Shown here piece by piece: positions 55,840 to 64,000 of a stretch of DNA of 64,000 nt. A program made the position numbers and the translations under genes. The notes beneath the pieces are model-generated. The model saw only the letters and a program-made list of their open reading frames with translations, was not told where the DNA came from and made no database searches. The DNA comes from Sessilibacter corallicola (lineage in GTDB: Bacteria > Pseudomonadota > Gammaproteobacteria > Pseudomonadales > Cellvibrionaceae). The DNA lies in NCBI RefSeq assembly GCF_021290925.1, contig NZ_JAJSLX010000001.1:1426001-1490000 (forward strand). Direction: 5' to 3'. The stretch's first letter is position 1; the number at the start of each line of letters is the position of its first letter.

Positions 55840-57960
55840 GTGGGTAGTATCGAAAAGCTTAGCCAACACCTAACTTCCTATTTAGAGCCTCACCAAATCG
55901 ATTTGGTCAAACGCTCTTATTACTACGCTGAACAAGCTCACGAAGGCCAGCGCCGCCGCAGTGGTGAGCCTTACGTCACCCACCCGCTGAGCGTCGCCTC
56001 GATACTTTCTGAAATGCACATGGATCACCAAAGCCTGATGGCGGCGATGCTCCACGATGTCATTGAAGATACCGCCATCAACAAATCCGCGCTGTCGACA
56101 CAATTTGGTGAAACCGTCGCCGATTTGGTTGACGGAGTCAGTAAACTCACACAAATTGAATTTGAATCTCAGGCAGAAAAAGAAGCGGAAAACTTCCGCA
56201 AAATGACGCTGGCGATGGCAAAAGACATCCGCGTTATTTTGGTAAAACTCTCCGACCGTTTGCATAACATGCGCACGCTCGGCGCCCTAAGACCCGAGAA
56301 AAAACGCCGTATTGCTCGGCAAACTCTAGAAATCTACGCGCCCATTGCCGCGCGCCTGGGCATGAACGATATCCGTATGGAATTGGAAGATCTGTGCTTC
56401 CAAGCCATTTACCCCATGCGCTTTCGCCGTTTGGCAGCTGCGCTCAAATCGGTACGCGGCAATCGCAAAGAGATTGTTGAAACCATTCAAACCGCCATCG
56501 GTAACCGGCTTGATCGCGACATCATTGACGCCGCCGTCATCGGCCGTGAAAAACACCTCTACAGCATCTACCAAAAGATGCGCAGCAAGAAAAAATCCTT
56601 CAAAGAAATCATGGATGTCTACGCCTTCCGAATTACGGTTAACAGCGTAGACGCCTGCTATCGCGCCCTGGGTTCGATCCACAATTTATTCAAACCCATT
56701 CCGGGCGAATTTAAAGACTACATCGCGATCCCCAAGGTCAATGGCTACCAGTCACTACACACGGTACTTGTGGGCTTAAACGGCATACCCATCGAAGTTC
56801 AGATTCGAACCGACGAAATGGACGGGATGGCCAATCAGGGAATTGCCGCACACTGGCTCTATAAAGCCGACGAAGAACTCGACGACGGCGATCACATCGG
56901 TCATGCCCGGGCACGCAAGTGGGTGCAAGATCTGCTGGAAATCCAACAGCAGGCGGGTAACTCATTGGAGTTTATCGAAAACGCAAAAATTGATCTTTTC
57001 CCCGACGAGGTCTACGTCTTCACCCCCAAAGGCAAAATCGTCGAACTGCCCGCCGGTGCCACCGCCGTGGATTTCGCCTATGCCGTGCATACCGATGTTG
57101 GCGATCACTGCATTGCCTGTCGCATCAATGATCGAATGGCACCGCTTTCTCGACAATTGCAAAGCGGCGAGCGCGTCAAAATCATCACCTCTGAGGTTGC
57201 CGAACCCAACCCGAACTGGTTGAACTTTGTGATCTCAGGAAAGGCACGCGCGGCGATTCGCCACTTCATGAAAAATCAACGCCACAGCGAATCCGTTCAG
57301 CTTGGCGCTCGCTTGCTCGAACAAGCTCTCAGCCCAAATCAATTGAGTATCGAAGCGCTCAGCGACGAGCAAACCCAACTGTTACTGGCGCAGTGTAATC
57401 TGCCCACCATGGACAAACTGCTGGAAGAAATCGGCCTGGGTAAACGCTCGGCGATGTCGGTTGTTAACTTTGTCACAGCGGAAAACTCAATTAAGGGCAA
57501 ATCGGCCAACTACACGCCTTTGGTGATCGACAACTCTGACGGCATGGTGATCAGCTTTGCTCGATGCTGCCACCCAATTCCGGGCGATACCGTCGCCGCC
57601 CATGCAAGCTCGGGCAAGGGCCTGGTAGTTCACCAAGAAGGCTGCAGAAACCTGGCCGAGATTCGCAACAAAAAACCCGACTCAATCAGCTCCATCACAT
57701 GGGCAGATCATGTTCAGGGCGAATTCCCGGTGGCTCTGAAAGTCGAGGTTGCCTCTGAACGCGGCATCATCGCCAGCATGGCAACACGCATCTCTGAGCA
57801 GGGCGCTGGTATTGAAAAAATTCAGGTTAACGAACGCGATGCGCAAAACATGGTAGTGCAACTAACGCTCAACGTCGCCAACCGTAAGCACCTCGCCAAT
57901 ATCATGCGTAGAATCCGAGTTTTACGCAGTGTTGTTCGAGTGAACCGTAACAAAAACTAG
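55840..57960 (+). CDS. spoT: Bifunctional (p)ppGpp synthetase/hydrolase SpoT
   Basis: This is a 706-residue RelA/SpoT enzyme, matching SpoT length (702 in E. coli). The N-terminal HD hydrolase has the metal ligands His48, His72 and Asp73, and ED (76-77) of HDVIEDT. The synthetase domain follows with YAFRITV and NGYQSLHTVLVGLNG. After it come a TGS domain (about 385-445; VYVFTPKGKIVELPAGATAVDFAYAVHTDVG), a helical domain, the conserved-cysteine segment RCCHPIPGD and a C-terminal ACT domain. The synthetase pocket is EFKDYIAIPKVNGY as in SpoT. It starts with GTG, and ridA follows. Confidence 0.97.
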   Translation: MGSIEKLSQHLTSYLEPHQIDLVKRSYYYAEQAHEGQRRRSGEPYVTHPLSVASILSEMHMDHQSLMAAMLHDVIEDTAINKSALSTQFGETVADLVDGVSKLTQIEFESQAEKEAENFRKMTLAMAKDIRVILVKLSDRLHNMRTLGALRPEKKRRIARQTLEIYAPIAARLGMNDIRMELEDLCFQAIYPMRFRRLAAALKSVRGNRKEIVETIQTAIGNRLDRDIIDAAVIGREKHLYSIYQKMRSKKKSFKEIMDVYAFRITVNSVDACYRALGSIHNLFKPIPGEFKDYIAIPKVNGYQSLHTVLVGLNGIPIEVQIRTDEMDGMANQGIAAHWLYKADEELDDGDHIGHARARKWVQDLLEIQQQAGNSLEFIENAKIDLFPDEVYVFTPKGKIVELPAGATAVDFAYAVHTDVGDHCIACRINDRMAPLSRQLQSGERVKIITSEVAEPNPNWLNFVISGKARAAIRHFMKNQRHSESVQLGARLLEQALSPNQLSIEALSDEQTQLLLAQCNLPTMDKLLEEIGLGKRSAMSVVNFVTAENSIKGKSANYTPLVIDNSDGMVISFARCCHPIPGDTVAAHASSGKGLVVHQEGCRNLAEIRNKKPDSISSITWADHVQGEFPVALKVEVASERGIIASMATRISEQGAGIEKIQVNERDAQNMVVQLTLNVANRKHLANIMRRIRVLRSVVRVNRNKN

Positions 57961-58041
57961 GCTTGCCTCCGAACAAAAGCCATTTATACTTGATCGCTTT
58001 TGCGGGCGACCAGCTCTGTAATGCGGCTCCATAGGCTGCAC

Positions 58042-58073
58042 CTTTCGGGTTCATTTCCAACCCCACCCGAAAG
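58042..58073 (+). promoter_or_regulatory. Hairpin upstream of ridA
   Basis: A perfect 9-bp inverted repeat CTTTCGGGT (58042-58050) / ACCCGAAAG (58065-58073) with a 14-base loop lies 39 bases before the ridA ATG and about 80 bases after the spoT stop. No T-run follows, so it is more likely a leader hairpin than a terminator. Confidence 0.45.
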
Positions 58074-58112
58074 CGAACTGAGTCGCCTTACTATTCATTA
58101 CCGGGGGCAACT

Positions 58113-58496
58113 ATGACTAACAAAGCAACCATCCAAACCGAATCTGCACCAGCGGCCATTGGCACTTATTCACAAGCCATCAAAGTGAACAACACCGTGT
58201 ATCTTTCTGGCCAAATTCCATTGGACCCAGTCACCATGGAAATGGTCTCGGAGGATTTTACCGAGCAAGCTCACCAAGTATTTAAAAACCTTGCTGCCGT
58301 TCTCAATGCTGCCGATGGTGAATTGAAAGACATTGTTAAGCTCAATATTTTCTTAACCGATCTTTCAAACTTTGCTCAAGTTAATGAAGTCATGGCTCAA
58401 TACTTTAGTGAACCCTATCCCGCTCGCGCCGCCATCGGTGTGAAACAACTGCCAAAAGACGCCCAAATTGAAGCGGACGCCATTGCCGTTATTTAA
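58113..58496 (+). CDS. ridA: RidA family reactive intermediate deaminase
   Basis: This is a 127-residue trimeric enzyme that hydrolyses enamine/imine intermediates released by PLP enzymes. The catalytic Arg105 in YPARAAIGV and Glu120 are present, and [25 protein letters not shown] is the family start. It follows spoT, as in Pseudomonas. Its end overlaps the convergent SDR gene by 8 bases. Confidence 0.95.
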   Translation: MTNKATIQTESAPAAIGTYSQAIKVNNTVYLSGQIPLDPVTMEMVSEDFTEQAHQVFKNLAAVLNAADGELKDIVKLNIFLTDLSNFAQVNEVMAQYFSEPYPARAAIGVKQLPKDAQIEADAIAVI

Positions 58497-59421
58497 GTGC
58501 CTGTCGTAGTTCTGATAGCGCGGTCTCGTTAGCGGCAACAAACGCCGCTAACGTCTCTCGATACCCTTCCTTGAAGTTTCCATAGTCAAAACTAAAACCC
58601 GATTGCTTTAACCGCTGATTACTGAGCCGCTTTGCCTTGGGTTCATCGTTACTTACTCGGTAGACGATGGGCAACCCCAAGCTGTCTGCGATATGTTGAT
58701 AAACTTCGGCATTGATTACGGGCAAATCGTCAGTGCCCAGATAAATTTCCTGCGGTGACTCAAGCGATAACACGTGACTGATTGCACGTGCACAATCGTG
58801 CTGATGAACTCGATTCGTCCAAGCACCTTCAACAATCATTTCCGGATTTTTTGGGTCTACCGAACGCGCATCTGACATCACCTTTTGAAGCAGTCGGTTT
58901 CGACCTGCGCCATAGATGCCAGAAAATCGCAAACACACCACGGGTAATCCGGTTGCCAACAAGCGGTCTTCCGCCTCCCGAATTCTGCGACCGGAAAAAT
59001 ACTCGGCGCTGGCGTCACTGCTTTCATCAACCCAACCGCCGTCACTTTGGCCGTAAACGCCTGTGCTCGATACAAACACGATTCGCCTCGGCGAGAGATT
59101 CTCGCGCTCAAAAAGCTCACACAATGCCTTTGTTGGTGCAACGTAACCGTCACGATATGCCTCATCTGAGCGCTGTGCCGGTGTCAGCGTAATAACCAAG
59201 TTAAGGTTGTCACTTTGCAGTATCGAACGATAGTTTTTGGGTTCACCAACGTCCGATAAAATCGGCGAAAAACCACTGTAATCGAGCTTTTCACTCCGGC
59301 AAATAGCGTGAAGTTGGTAATCAGAAGCTTCGCTCAATTGGCTAAATTCGCGAGCTAACTTGCCAAACCCCAACCACAGTAGGGGGTTCGTTTTCGGTGC
59401 AGGCTTGTTAAAACTTGTCAT
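58489..59421 (-). CDS. SDR-family NAD(P)-dependent epimerase-like protein (YeeZ-like)
   Basis: This is a 310-residue extended SDR. The N-terminus [11 protein letters not shown] is a shortened Rossmann glycine motif. [21 protein letters not shown] is typical of nucleotide-sugar epimerase relatives. The usual Tyr-x3-Lys catalytic pair is not clearly kept ([11 protein letters not shown]). The C-terminal part is helical with [30 protein letters not shown], typical of the YeeZ-like group. It is divergent from oxyR, and convergent with ridA with an 8-base overlap. The substrate is unknown. Confidence 0.75.
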   Translation of the reverse strand: MTSFNKPAPKTNPLLWLGFGKLAREFSQLSEASDYQLHAICRSEKLDYSGFSPILSDVGEPKNYRSILQSDNLNLVITLTPAQRSDEAYRDGYVAPTKALCELFERENLSPRRIVFVSSTGVYGQSDGGWVDESSDASAEYFSGRRIREAEDRLLATGLPVVCLRFSGIYGAGRNRLLQKVMSDARSVDPKNPEMIVEGAWTNRVHQHDCARAISHVLSLESPQEIYLGTDDLPVINAEVYQHIADSLGLPIVYRVSNDEPKAKRLSNQRLKQSGFSFDYGNFKEGYRETLAAFVAANETALSELRQALK

Positions 59422-59577
59422 AGATTTACGAAAAGTTAATAAAAATTTTTTATTTAACCTATATCTTAATAAAATAAATCAATTTAAGGCAATCGATAGC
59501 CAAAATTGAAAATAGAGAGTAATCTTCAATGACATCGATAAATTTGATTACAAAAGCAAGTCGAAGAGCTACTAAAA

Positions 59578-60504
59578 ATGACCCTCACGGAACTTCGTTA
59601 CATAGTAACACTCGCGCAGGAGCAACACTTTGGTCGTGCCGCAGAAAAATGTTTTGTATCTCAACCGACATTAAGTATTGCGGTTAAAAAATTAGAAGAA
59701 GAGCTCGGAGTCGCGTTATTTGAACGCTCCAAAACTCGCGTTAAACCAACGCCTTTAGGCGATACCATCGTCAACCAAGCGCAGTTGGTGTTAGAACAAA
59801 CCTCTGCCATTAAAGACATGGCGACTGCCGGTAAAGACCAACTGAAAAGTCCATTGCAAGTTGGCGCCATCTTTACCATCGGACCTTACTTACTGCCACA
59901 CTTCATTCCAGAACTCATCAAACGCGCACCAGACATGCCGTTGTATGTGGAAGAAGGCTTTACCGCAACCTTGCGTCATCGTCTTCGTAATGGCGAGTTG
60001 GACGTAATCATTGTTGCTCTGCCATTTACCGAAGCCGACGTCGTCACGCAACCTTTGTACGATGAGCCTTTCGTGGTGCTAACCCACAAAAGCCATCCGC
60101 TTGCTGAAAAAGAAGCCATTGAAACCGAAGACCTTGATGGCCACAACATTTTGCTGCTCGGTGAAGGCCACTGCTTTAGGGATCAAGTGTTTGAAGCTTG
60201 CCCCAATATTCGCCCTTCGGCAGAAAACGACAACAACGCTTCGAAAATACGTACCGCCGCTGAGGGCAGTTCACTCGAAACCCTGCGCCACATGGTCGCC
60301 TCAGGCTTGGGAATCACGATTTTGCCAGCCTCAGCAGCAACCAGCCCGTTCTACAACAGTGGCCAATTAACGGTTCGTCCTTTCGCCGGTATCGCACCGA
60401 GCCGAACGGTTGCACTGGCCTGGCGTGCCAGCTTCCCGCGTCATAAAGCCGTGGATGTATTGCGACAAGCGATCAACCAATGTCAGTTAGAGCGCAGCTC
60501 TTAA
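59578..60504 (+). CDS. oxyR: Hydrogen-peroxide-sensing regulator OxyR
   Basis: This is a 308-residue LysR-family regulator. The N-terminal helix-turn-helix (FGRAAEKCFVSQPTLSIAVKKLEEELG) is followed by a substrate-binding-like domain. The redox cysteines are at 199 and 208 in GEGHCFRDQVFEAC, at the same numbers as in E. coli OxyR. Oxidation to a disulfide activates antioxidant genes. It lies between the SDR gene and recG, the position also seen in Pseudomonas. Confidence 0.97.
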   Translation: MTLTELRYIVTLAQEQHFGRAAEKCFVSQPTLSIAVKKLEEELGVALFERSKTRVKPTPLGDTIVNQAQLVLEQTSAIKDMATAGKDQLKSPLQVGAIFTIGPYLLPHFIPELIKRAPDMPLYVEEGFTATLRHRLRNGELDVIIVALPFTEADVVTQPLYDEPFVVLTHKSHPLAEKEAIETEDLDGHNILLLGEGHCFRDQVFEACPNIRPSAENDNNASKIRTAAEGSSLETLRHMVASGLGITILPASAATSPFYNSGQLTVRPFAGIAPSRTVALAWRASFPRHKAVDVLRQAINQCQLERSS

Positions 60505-60527
60505 GCCATCCCGTTCTCGTTGCAACC

Positions 60528-60568
60528 AATAATTTATCTCTGATTGCGCATTACAGAGGTAAATTATT
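60528..60568 (+). terminator. Hairpin after oxyR
   Basis: A 15-base arm AATAATTTATCTCTG (60528-60542) pairs with CAGAGGTAAATTATT (60554-60568) with a single G-U pair around an 11-base loop, 24 bases after oxyR. It could be a terminator, although the T-run is poor (only TT follows). Confidence 0.45.
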
Positions 60569-60640
60569 TGGATTTCCCGTCGATTTGTCGTTAAATCCCA
60601 ACAAACCATTCAATTGTCAGGGATACGGAAACAGACACAC

Positions 60641-62731
60641 ATGTCAGGCAGGCCTTTAGAAAGCTCGTTCGAATTAAGCAAAATCGAACTGTTAAAAGGC
60701 GTTGGCCCGCAAATGGCCGAAAAGCTCGCCAAACTCGGCATCGTGTATTTCCGGGATTTATTGTTTCACCTGCCCATTCGCTACATCGATCAAACCCAAG
60801 TTACCGACATTGCCGACTTAAGGCCCAACATGTACGCCGTTATTGAAGGCCGCGTGGCTTCGTCGCACGTCGCCTACGGTAAGCGCCGCAGCTTGATGTG
60901 CAAGGTGTCCGACGAAACCGGGTCGGTGCATATGCGGTTCTTTCATTTTACTGCTGCACAAAAGAATCGGCTGGCGGTGGATACCCAAATTCGCGTGTTC
61001 GGCGAAATTCGTCGCGGCGCCACCGGGCTTGAGTTTTATCACCCCGAAACCGAAACCCTCGACGTAGAAAAACCCTTGTCGACAAGCTTAACGCCGATCT
61101 ACCCAACCACCGACGGCGTCACTCAAAAACGCTGGCTGCAACTCACAGATCAAATCGTGCAGCGGCTGAAAACCGGCTCGGTGAACGAATTGCTCAGCGA
61201 AGACGTTCGCAAAACCCAATCTTTAGCACCGCTGTCTGAGGCGTTGATCTATCTGCACAGACCACCGGTCGATGCCGATTTGAACCAACTGAGTCTGGGT
61301 TTGCATCCACACCAATGTCGATTGGCTGTGGAAGAATTGTTGGCTCACCATTTGAGTTTGAAAGCCGCCAAACAGCAGACCGAGCAATACCACGCCTTCG
61401 CGTTTTCCCGAGCGCAGGCGAAAACACTGGAACACCAATTTTTAGATCGATTGACGTTCAAACCAACCGGCGCCCAGAGCCGAGTCATCGACGAAATTTG
61501 CGCAGACCTAAAACACCCACAACCCATGAAACGACTCGTTCAAGGTGACGTGGGCAGCGGCAAAACTCTGGTCGCCGCTATCGCTACCTTGCAGGCAGCG
61601 GCGTCGGGAAAGCAAACAGCCCTGATGGCGCCAACCGAAATCCTCGCCGAGCAGCATTTTCAAAACTTTCGTCAGTGGTTGGAGCCGCTGGGTGTTCAGT
61701 GTGCGTGGCTGGTGGGTAAACAGGGCGTTAAACAACGCCGAGAACAACTGGAGTCCATTCGAACGGGCGATGCTTTGGTGGTTGTTGGCACTCAGGCGCT
61801 GTTTCAGGAAGCGGTAGAATTTCACGATTTGGCGTTAACCATCATCGACGAGCAACACCGCTTTGGTGTTCATCAACGCCTCGCCCTGCAGGAAAAAGGG
61901 CAACAAACCCGCCCCCACCAATTGTCACTCACCGCAACTCCGATTCCACGAACTCTGGCGATGAGCTTTTACGCCAATATCGATATTTCCAGTATTGATG
62001 AGCTGCCACCGGGTCGAACGCCGATCTCTACCGCCGTTATCGGTGACGGAAGAAGAGGCGACATCGTCACGCGTGTTGGCGATGCCTGTCGCGAAGGTCG
62101 CCAAGCGTATTGGGTGTGTACGCTGATTGAAGAATCCGAATCACTGCAAGCCCAGGCCGCCGAAGCCACGTGGCAGGAATTATCCGAAGCGCTTTCAGAC
62201 ATTCGCGTCGGCCTGATACACGGACGGATGACCGCCACCGAAAAAGACGAACACATGCGAGCCTTTAAAGCCCAGGAATTGGATTTGTTGGTCGCCACCA
62301 CCGTCATTGAAGTCGGCGTTGATGTGCCCAACGCCAGCTTAATGATTATCGAAAATCCCGAGCGACTCGGCTTGGCACAATTGCATCAATTACGCGGTCG
62401 AGTAGGGCGCGGAAAAACCGAAAGCCACTGTGTTTTGTTGTATCAATCGCCGTTGTCGAAAGTTGCACGCAAACGCTTAGACATTATGCGCTCAACCACA
62501 GACGGATTTGTCATCGCCGAAGAAGATTTAAAAATTCGCGGTCCCGGCGAAGTGTTAGGCACGCGGCAAACCGGAGAAATTCAATTTCGGGTTGCTAATT
62601 TAGACACTCATCAAGAATTATTAGAAATTGCCGTCGAACTCGGTGAAACCATCAGCCAACAACATCCAGCAAGTGCAAAAGCCATTGTCGAACGCTGGCT
62701 CGGCTCTAAACAACAATTCGCAAATGTGTAG
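60641..62731 (+). CDS. recG: ATP-dependent DNA helicase RecG
   Basis: This is a 696-residue branched-DNA translocase, near the E. coli size (693). An N-terminal wedge (OB-fold) domain is followed by helicase motifs: Walker A GDVGSGKT, the RecG-type DEQHRFGVHQR, ..SLTATPIPRTLAM, and VATTVIEVGVDVPNASLMIIENPERLGLAQLHQLRGRVGRG. It remodels stalled forks and recombination intermediates. ATG at 60641 is preferred to a TTG at 60614, because it gives the family-like start MSGRPLESS. Confidence 0.96.
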   Translation: MSGRPLESSFELSKIELLKGVGPQMAEKLAKLGIVYFRDLLFHLPIRYIDQTQVTDIADLRPNMYAVIEGRVASSHVAYGKRRSLMCKVSDETGSVHMRFFHFTAAQKNRLAVDTQIRVFGEIRRGATGLEFYHPETETLDVEKPLSTSLTPIYPTTDGVTQKRWLQLTDQIVQRLKTGSVNELLSEDVRKTQSLAPLSEALIYLHRPPVDADLNQLSLGLHPHQCRLAVEELLAHHLSLKAAKQQTEQYHAFAFSRAQAKTLEHQFLDRLTFKPTGAQSRVIDEICADLKHPQPMKRLVQGDVGSGKTLVAAIATLQAAASGKQTALMAPTEILAEQHFQNFRQWLEPLGVQCAWLVGKQGVKQRREQLESIRTGDALVVVGTQALFQEAVEFHDLALTIIDEQHRFGVHQRLALQEKGQQTRPHQLSLTATPIPRTLAMSFYANIDISSIDELPPGRTPISTAVIGDGRRGDIVTRVGDACREGRQAYWVCTLIEESESLQAQAAEATWQELSEALSDIRVGLIHGRMTATEKDEHMRAFKAQELDLLVATTVIEVGVDVPNASLMIIENPERLGLAQLHQLRGRVGRGKTESHCVLLYQSPLSKVARKRLDIMRSTTDGFVIAEEDLKIRGPGEVLGTRQTGEIQFRVANLDTHQELLEIAVELGETISQQHPASAKAIVERWLGSKQQFANV

Positions 62732-62945
62732 AAATTAATTTTCTACAACTAAAAATCATAACCGCTAAATTCCAAACCGGAATTTTTACACACCTCACCA
62801 ATAAATCCTCAAAATTAAACTCACGAATTCCAGCCCTGAACTACACTTACAAGTGCCTATAAAATCATACTTCCAAAAGCATCAAACATTGGCTGCGGTT
62901 TTAAGGCGATAAAAAAATAGTAACGCTAAGAACCGAGGGCTAAAG

Positions 62946-64000
62946 GTGCACTTCCCAAGTAACTTAAAAAAACTCTTGGATACCAAGCAAATTAATTACT
63001 CTTTGACTATGTATACCAACGATAATTTTGAGGACAACGCTTTTCGCGACCATCACTTACGCAACAGCAACGCGGCGCGCTCCGTGTTACTCGAAGATGG
63101 CCAAGGAAAAGTGCTGGCATTAGTTCCAGCTAATTGTATTTTGGATTTAAATCGGCTTTGCCAATTACTCGGCAGAGAATTAAAAGCCGTCAGCCCCGCC
63201 GAAATCGAAACCATGGCCTCCAGCAAAGGGCTCGATGTAATCCCAGCGATTCCGAATATTAATGGCCTAGAAACCGTCATTGACGATCAACTCGTGAATT
63301 CCGAAAACCCGGTTCTGTTAGACTCAGGAAAATCCCCGCACCTGCTCGAAATCGATCACAACGCACTAGAAAGTTTGATGTCCGACAAAGCCAAACAAAT
63401 GGACATCGCGGTTCCGGTAGATTCCATCGAAGACGAAAATACAGACGACCTCAGAGACATCACCGAAGCCGTTACCAGTTTTACCAATCACCGAATAAAA
63501 CAACGTCTCGAAGACACCTTAGAAATGCCGCCGTTACCAGAAACGGCGCAGCGAATTATTAAACTGCGCGTAGACCCCAACGCCGACATCGCCGATCTCT
63601 CCAACATTGTTGAAATCGATCCGAGCTTGGCCGCACAAGTGGTTAGCTGGGCCTCGTCACCGTATTACTCGGCGCCGGGGAAAATACGCTCCATTCACGA
63701 TGCCATTGTGCGTGTATTAGGGTTTGATATGGTGTTAAACCTCGCGCTGGGCATTGCCTTGAGCCGAACACTCTCGATTCCAAAAAACGGTCCTTACGGT
63801 TCTCAACCTTACTGGCGCTCCGCCGTTTATATGGCGGCAACCATGGAAGGTTTAGTCACCGCAATTGAACGCCAACATCGCCCTGGTTTTGGCTTGGCGT
63901 ACCTTTCAGGCTTACTGCACAACTTTGGCTACTTAATTATTGCCGACGTTTTCCCATCTTATTACGACCGCTTATGCGACTCCTGGGACGCCAATCAACA
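62946..64000 (+). CDS. YbaK-like / HDOD domain protein, partial
   Basis: The gene runs off the window; about 351 codons are present. The N-terminal part has the aminoacyl-tRNA deacylase-like (YbaK) pattern ARSVLLEDGQGKVLALVPANCILDLNRLCQLLGRELKAV. A linker of about 60 residues leads to an HDOD domain that starts LEDTLEMPPLPETAQRIIKLRVDPNADIADLSNIVEIDPSLAAQVV, followed by ..IVRVLGFDMVLNLALGIAL. Pseudomonas has the same domain fusion after recG. GTG at 62946 has GAGG 8 bases upstream. HDOD proteins are often signal-transduction scaffolds; activity of the YbaK part is not known. Confidence 0.8.
   Translation, partial: MHFPSNLKKLLDTKQINYSLTMYTNDNFEDNAFRDHHLRNSNAARSVLLEDGQGKVLALVPANCILDLNRLCQLLGRELKAVSPAEIETMASSKGLDVIPAIPNINGLETVIDDQLVNSENPVLLDSGKSPHLLEIDHNALESLMSDKAKQMDIAVPVDSIEDENTDDLRDITEAVTSFTNHRIKQRLEDTLEMPPLPETAQRIIKLRVDPNADIADLSNIVEIDPSLAAQVVSWASSPYYSAPGKIRSIHDAIVRVLGFDMVLNLALGIALSRTLSIPKNGPYGSQPYWRSAVYMAATMEGLVTAIERQHRPGFGLAYLSGLLHNFGYLIIADVFPSYYDRLCDSWDANQ

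Overview
This window looks like chromosomal core DNA of a free-living, probably marine, gammaproteobacterium of the Pseudomonadales/Cellvibrionales type. The evidence is gene content and order: cytochrome c5, yheS, an algP-like gene, fklB, rep, typA and rsd/algQ on the left, then trmB-DUF423-rpoH-ftsXEY-rsmD-coaD-mutM, then rpmGB-radC-coaBC-algC-argB-slmA-pyrE-crc-rph-yicC-gmk-rpoZ-spoT-ridA-oxyR-recG-HDOD on the right. These blocks match Pseudomonas gene order. The species cannot be named from sequence alone. I saw no rRNA, tRNA, insertion sequence, prophage or CRISPR array.

Layout. 1-11.3 kb: end of an EAL-domain protein, cytochrome c5, ABC-F ATPase YheS, a TIGR02444-like protein, an AT-hook/lysine-rich AlgP-like protein, a gene-poor 1.4 kb gap, FKBP isomerase, Rep helicase and TypA. 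11.4-21.4 kb is an accessory segment: a two-cysteine OhrR-type regulator divergent from a MAPEG membrane protein with a 26-bp perfect palindrome between them, a lipoprotein, a four-gene MacAB-like efflux operon (adaptor, ATPase, two permeases), a TonB-like membrane-anchored protein, a DUF885 metallopeptidase-like protein and a small unknown gene. 21.8-29.2 kb: Rsd, a WD40 lipoprotein, ElbB, a second lipoprotein, an outer-membrane barrel protein, a large acidic polyglycine lipoprotein and a 550-bp AT-rich control region. 29.2-38.9 kb: tRNA modification, heat-shock sigma factor, cell division and secretion genes, coaD, mutM and a hydantoinase/oxoprolinase. 38.4-39.5 kb holds four exact DnaA boxes. 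39.5-51.2 kb: ribosomal proteins, coenzyme A and arginine synthesis, a membrane-fused phosphomannomutase, nucleoid occlusion, pyrimidine synthesis, Crc and RNA maturation. 51.2-64 kb: unknown membrane and J-domain proteins, gmk-rpoZ-spoT-ridA (nucleotide and stringent-response block), a sugar-epimerase-like SDR, OxyR, RecG and the start of a YbaK-HDOD protein.

Themes. Several genes serve stress sensing: OhrR, OxyR, RpoH, SpoT and Rsd. Envelope functions cluster at 12-28 kb. The observations most worth checking are the OhrR/MAPEG operator, a sigma-32-like promoter in front of rpoH, the DnaA-box cluster next to rpmGB, the palindrome cluster at 29.0-29.1 kb, and a probable single-base frameshift in the DUF4124-like gene.
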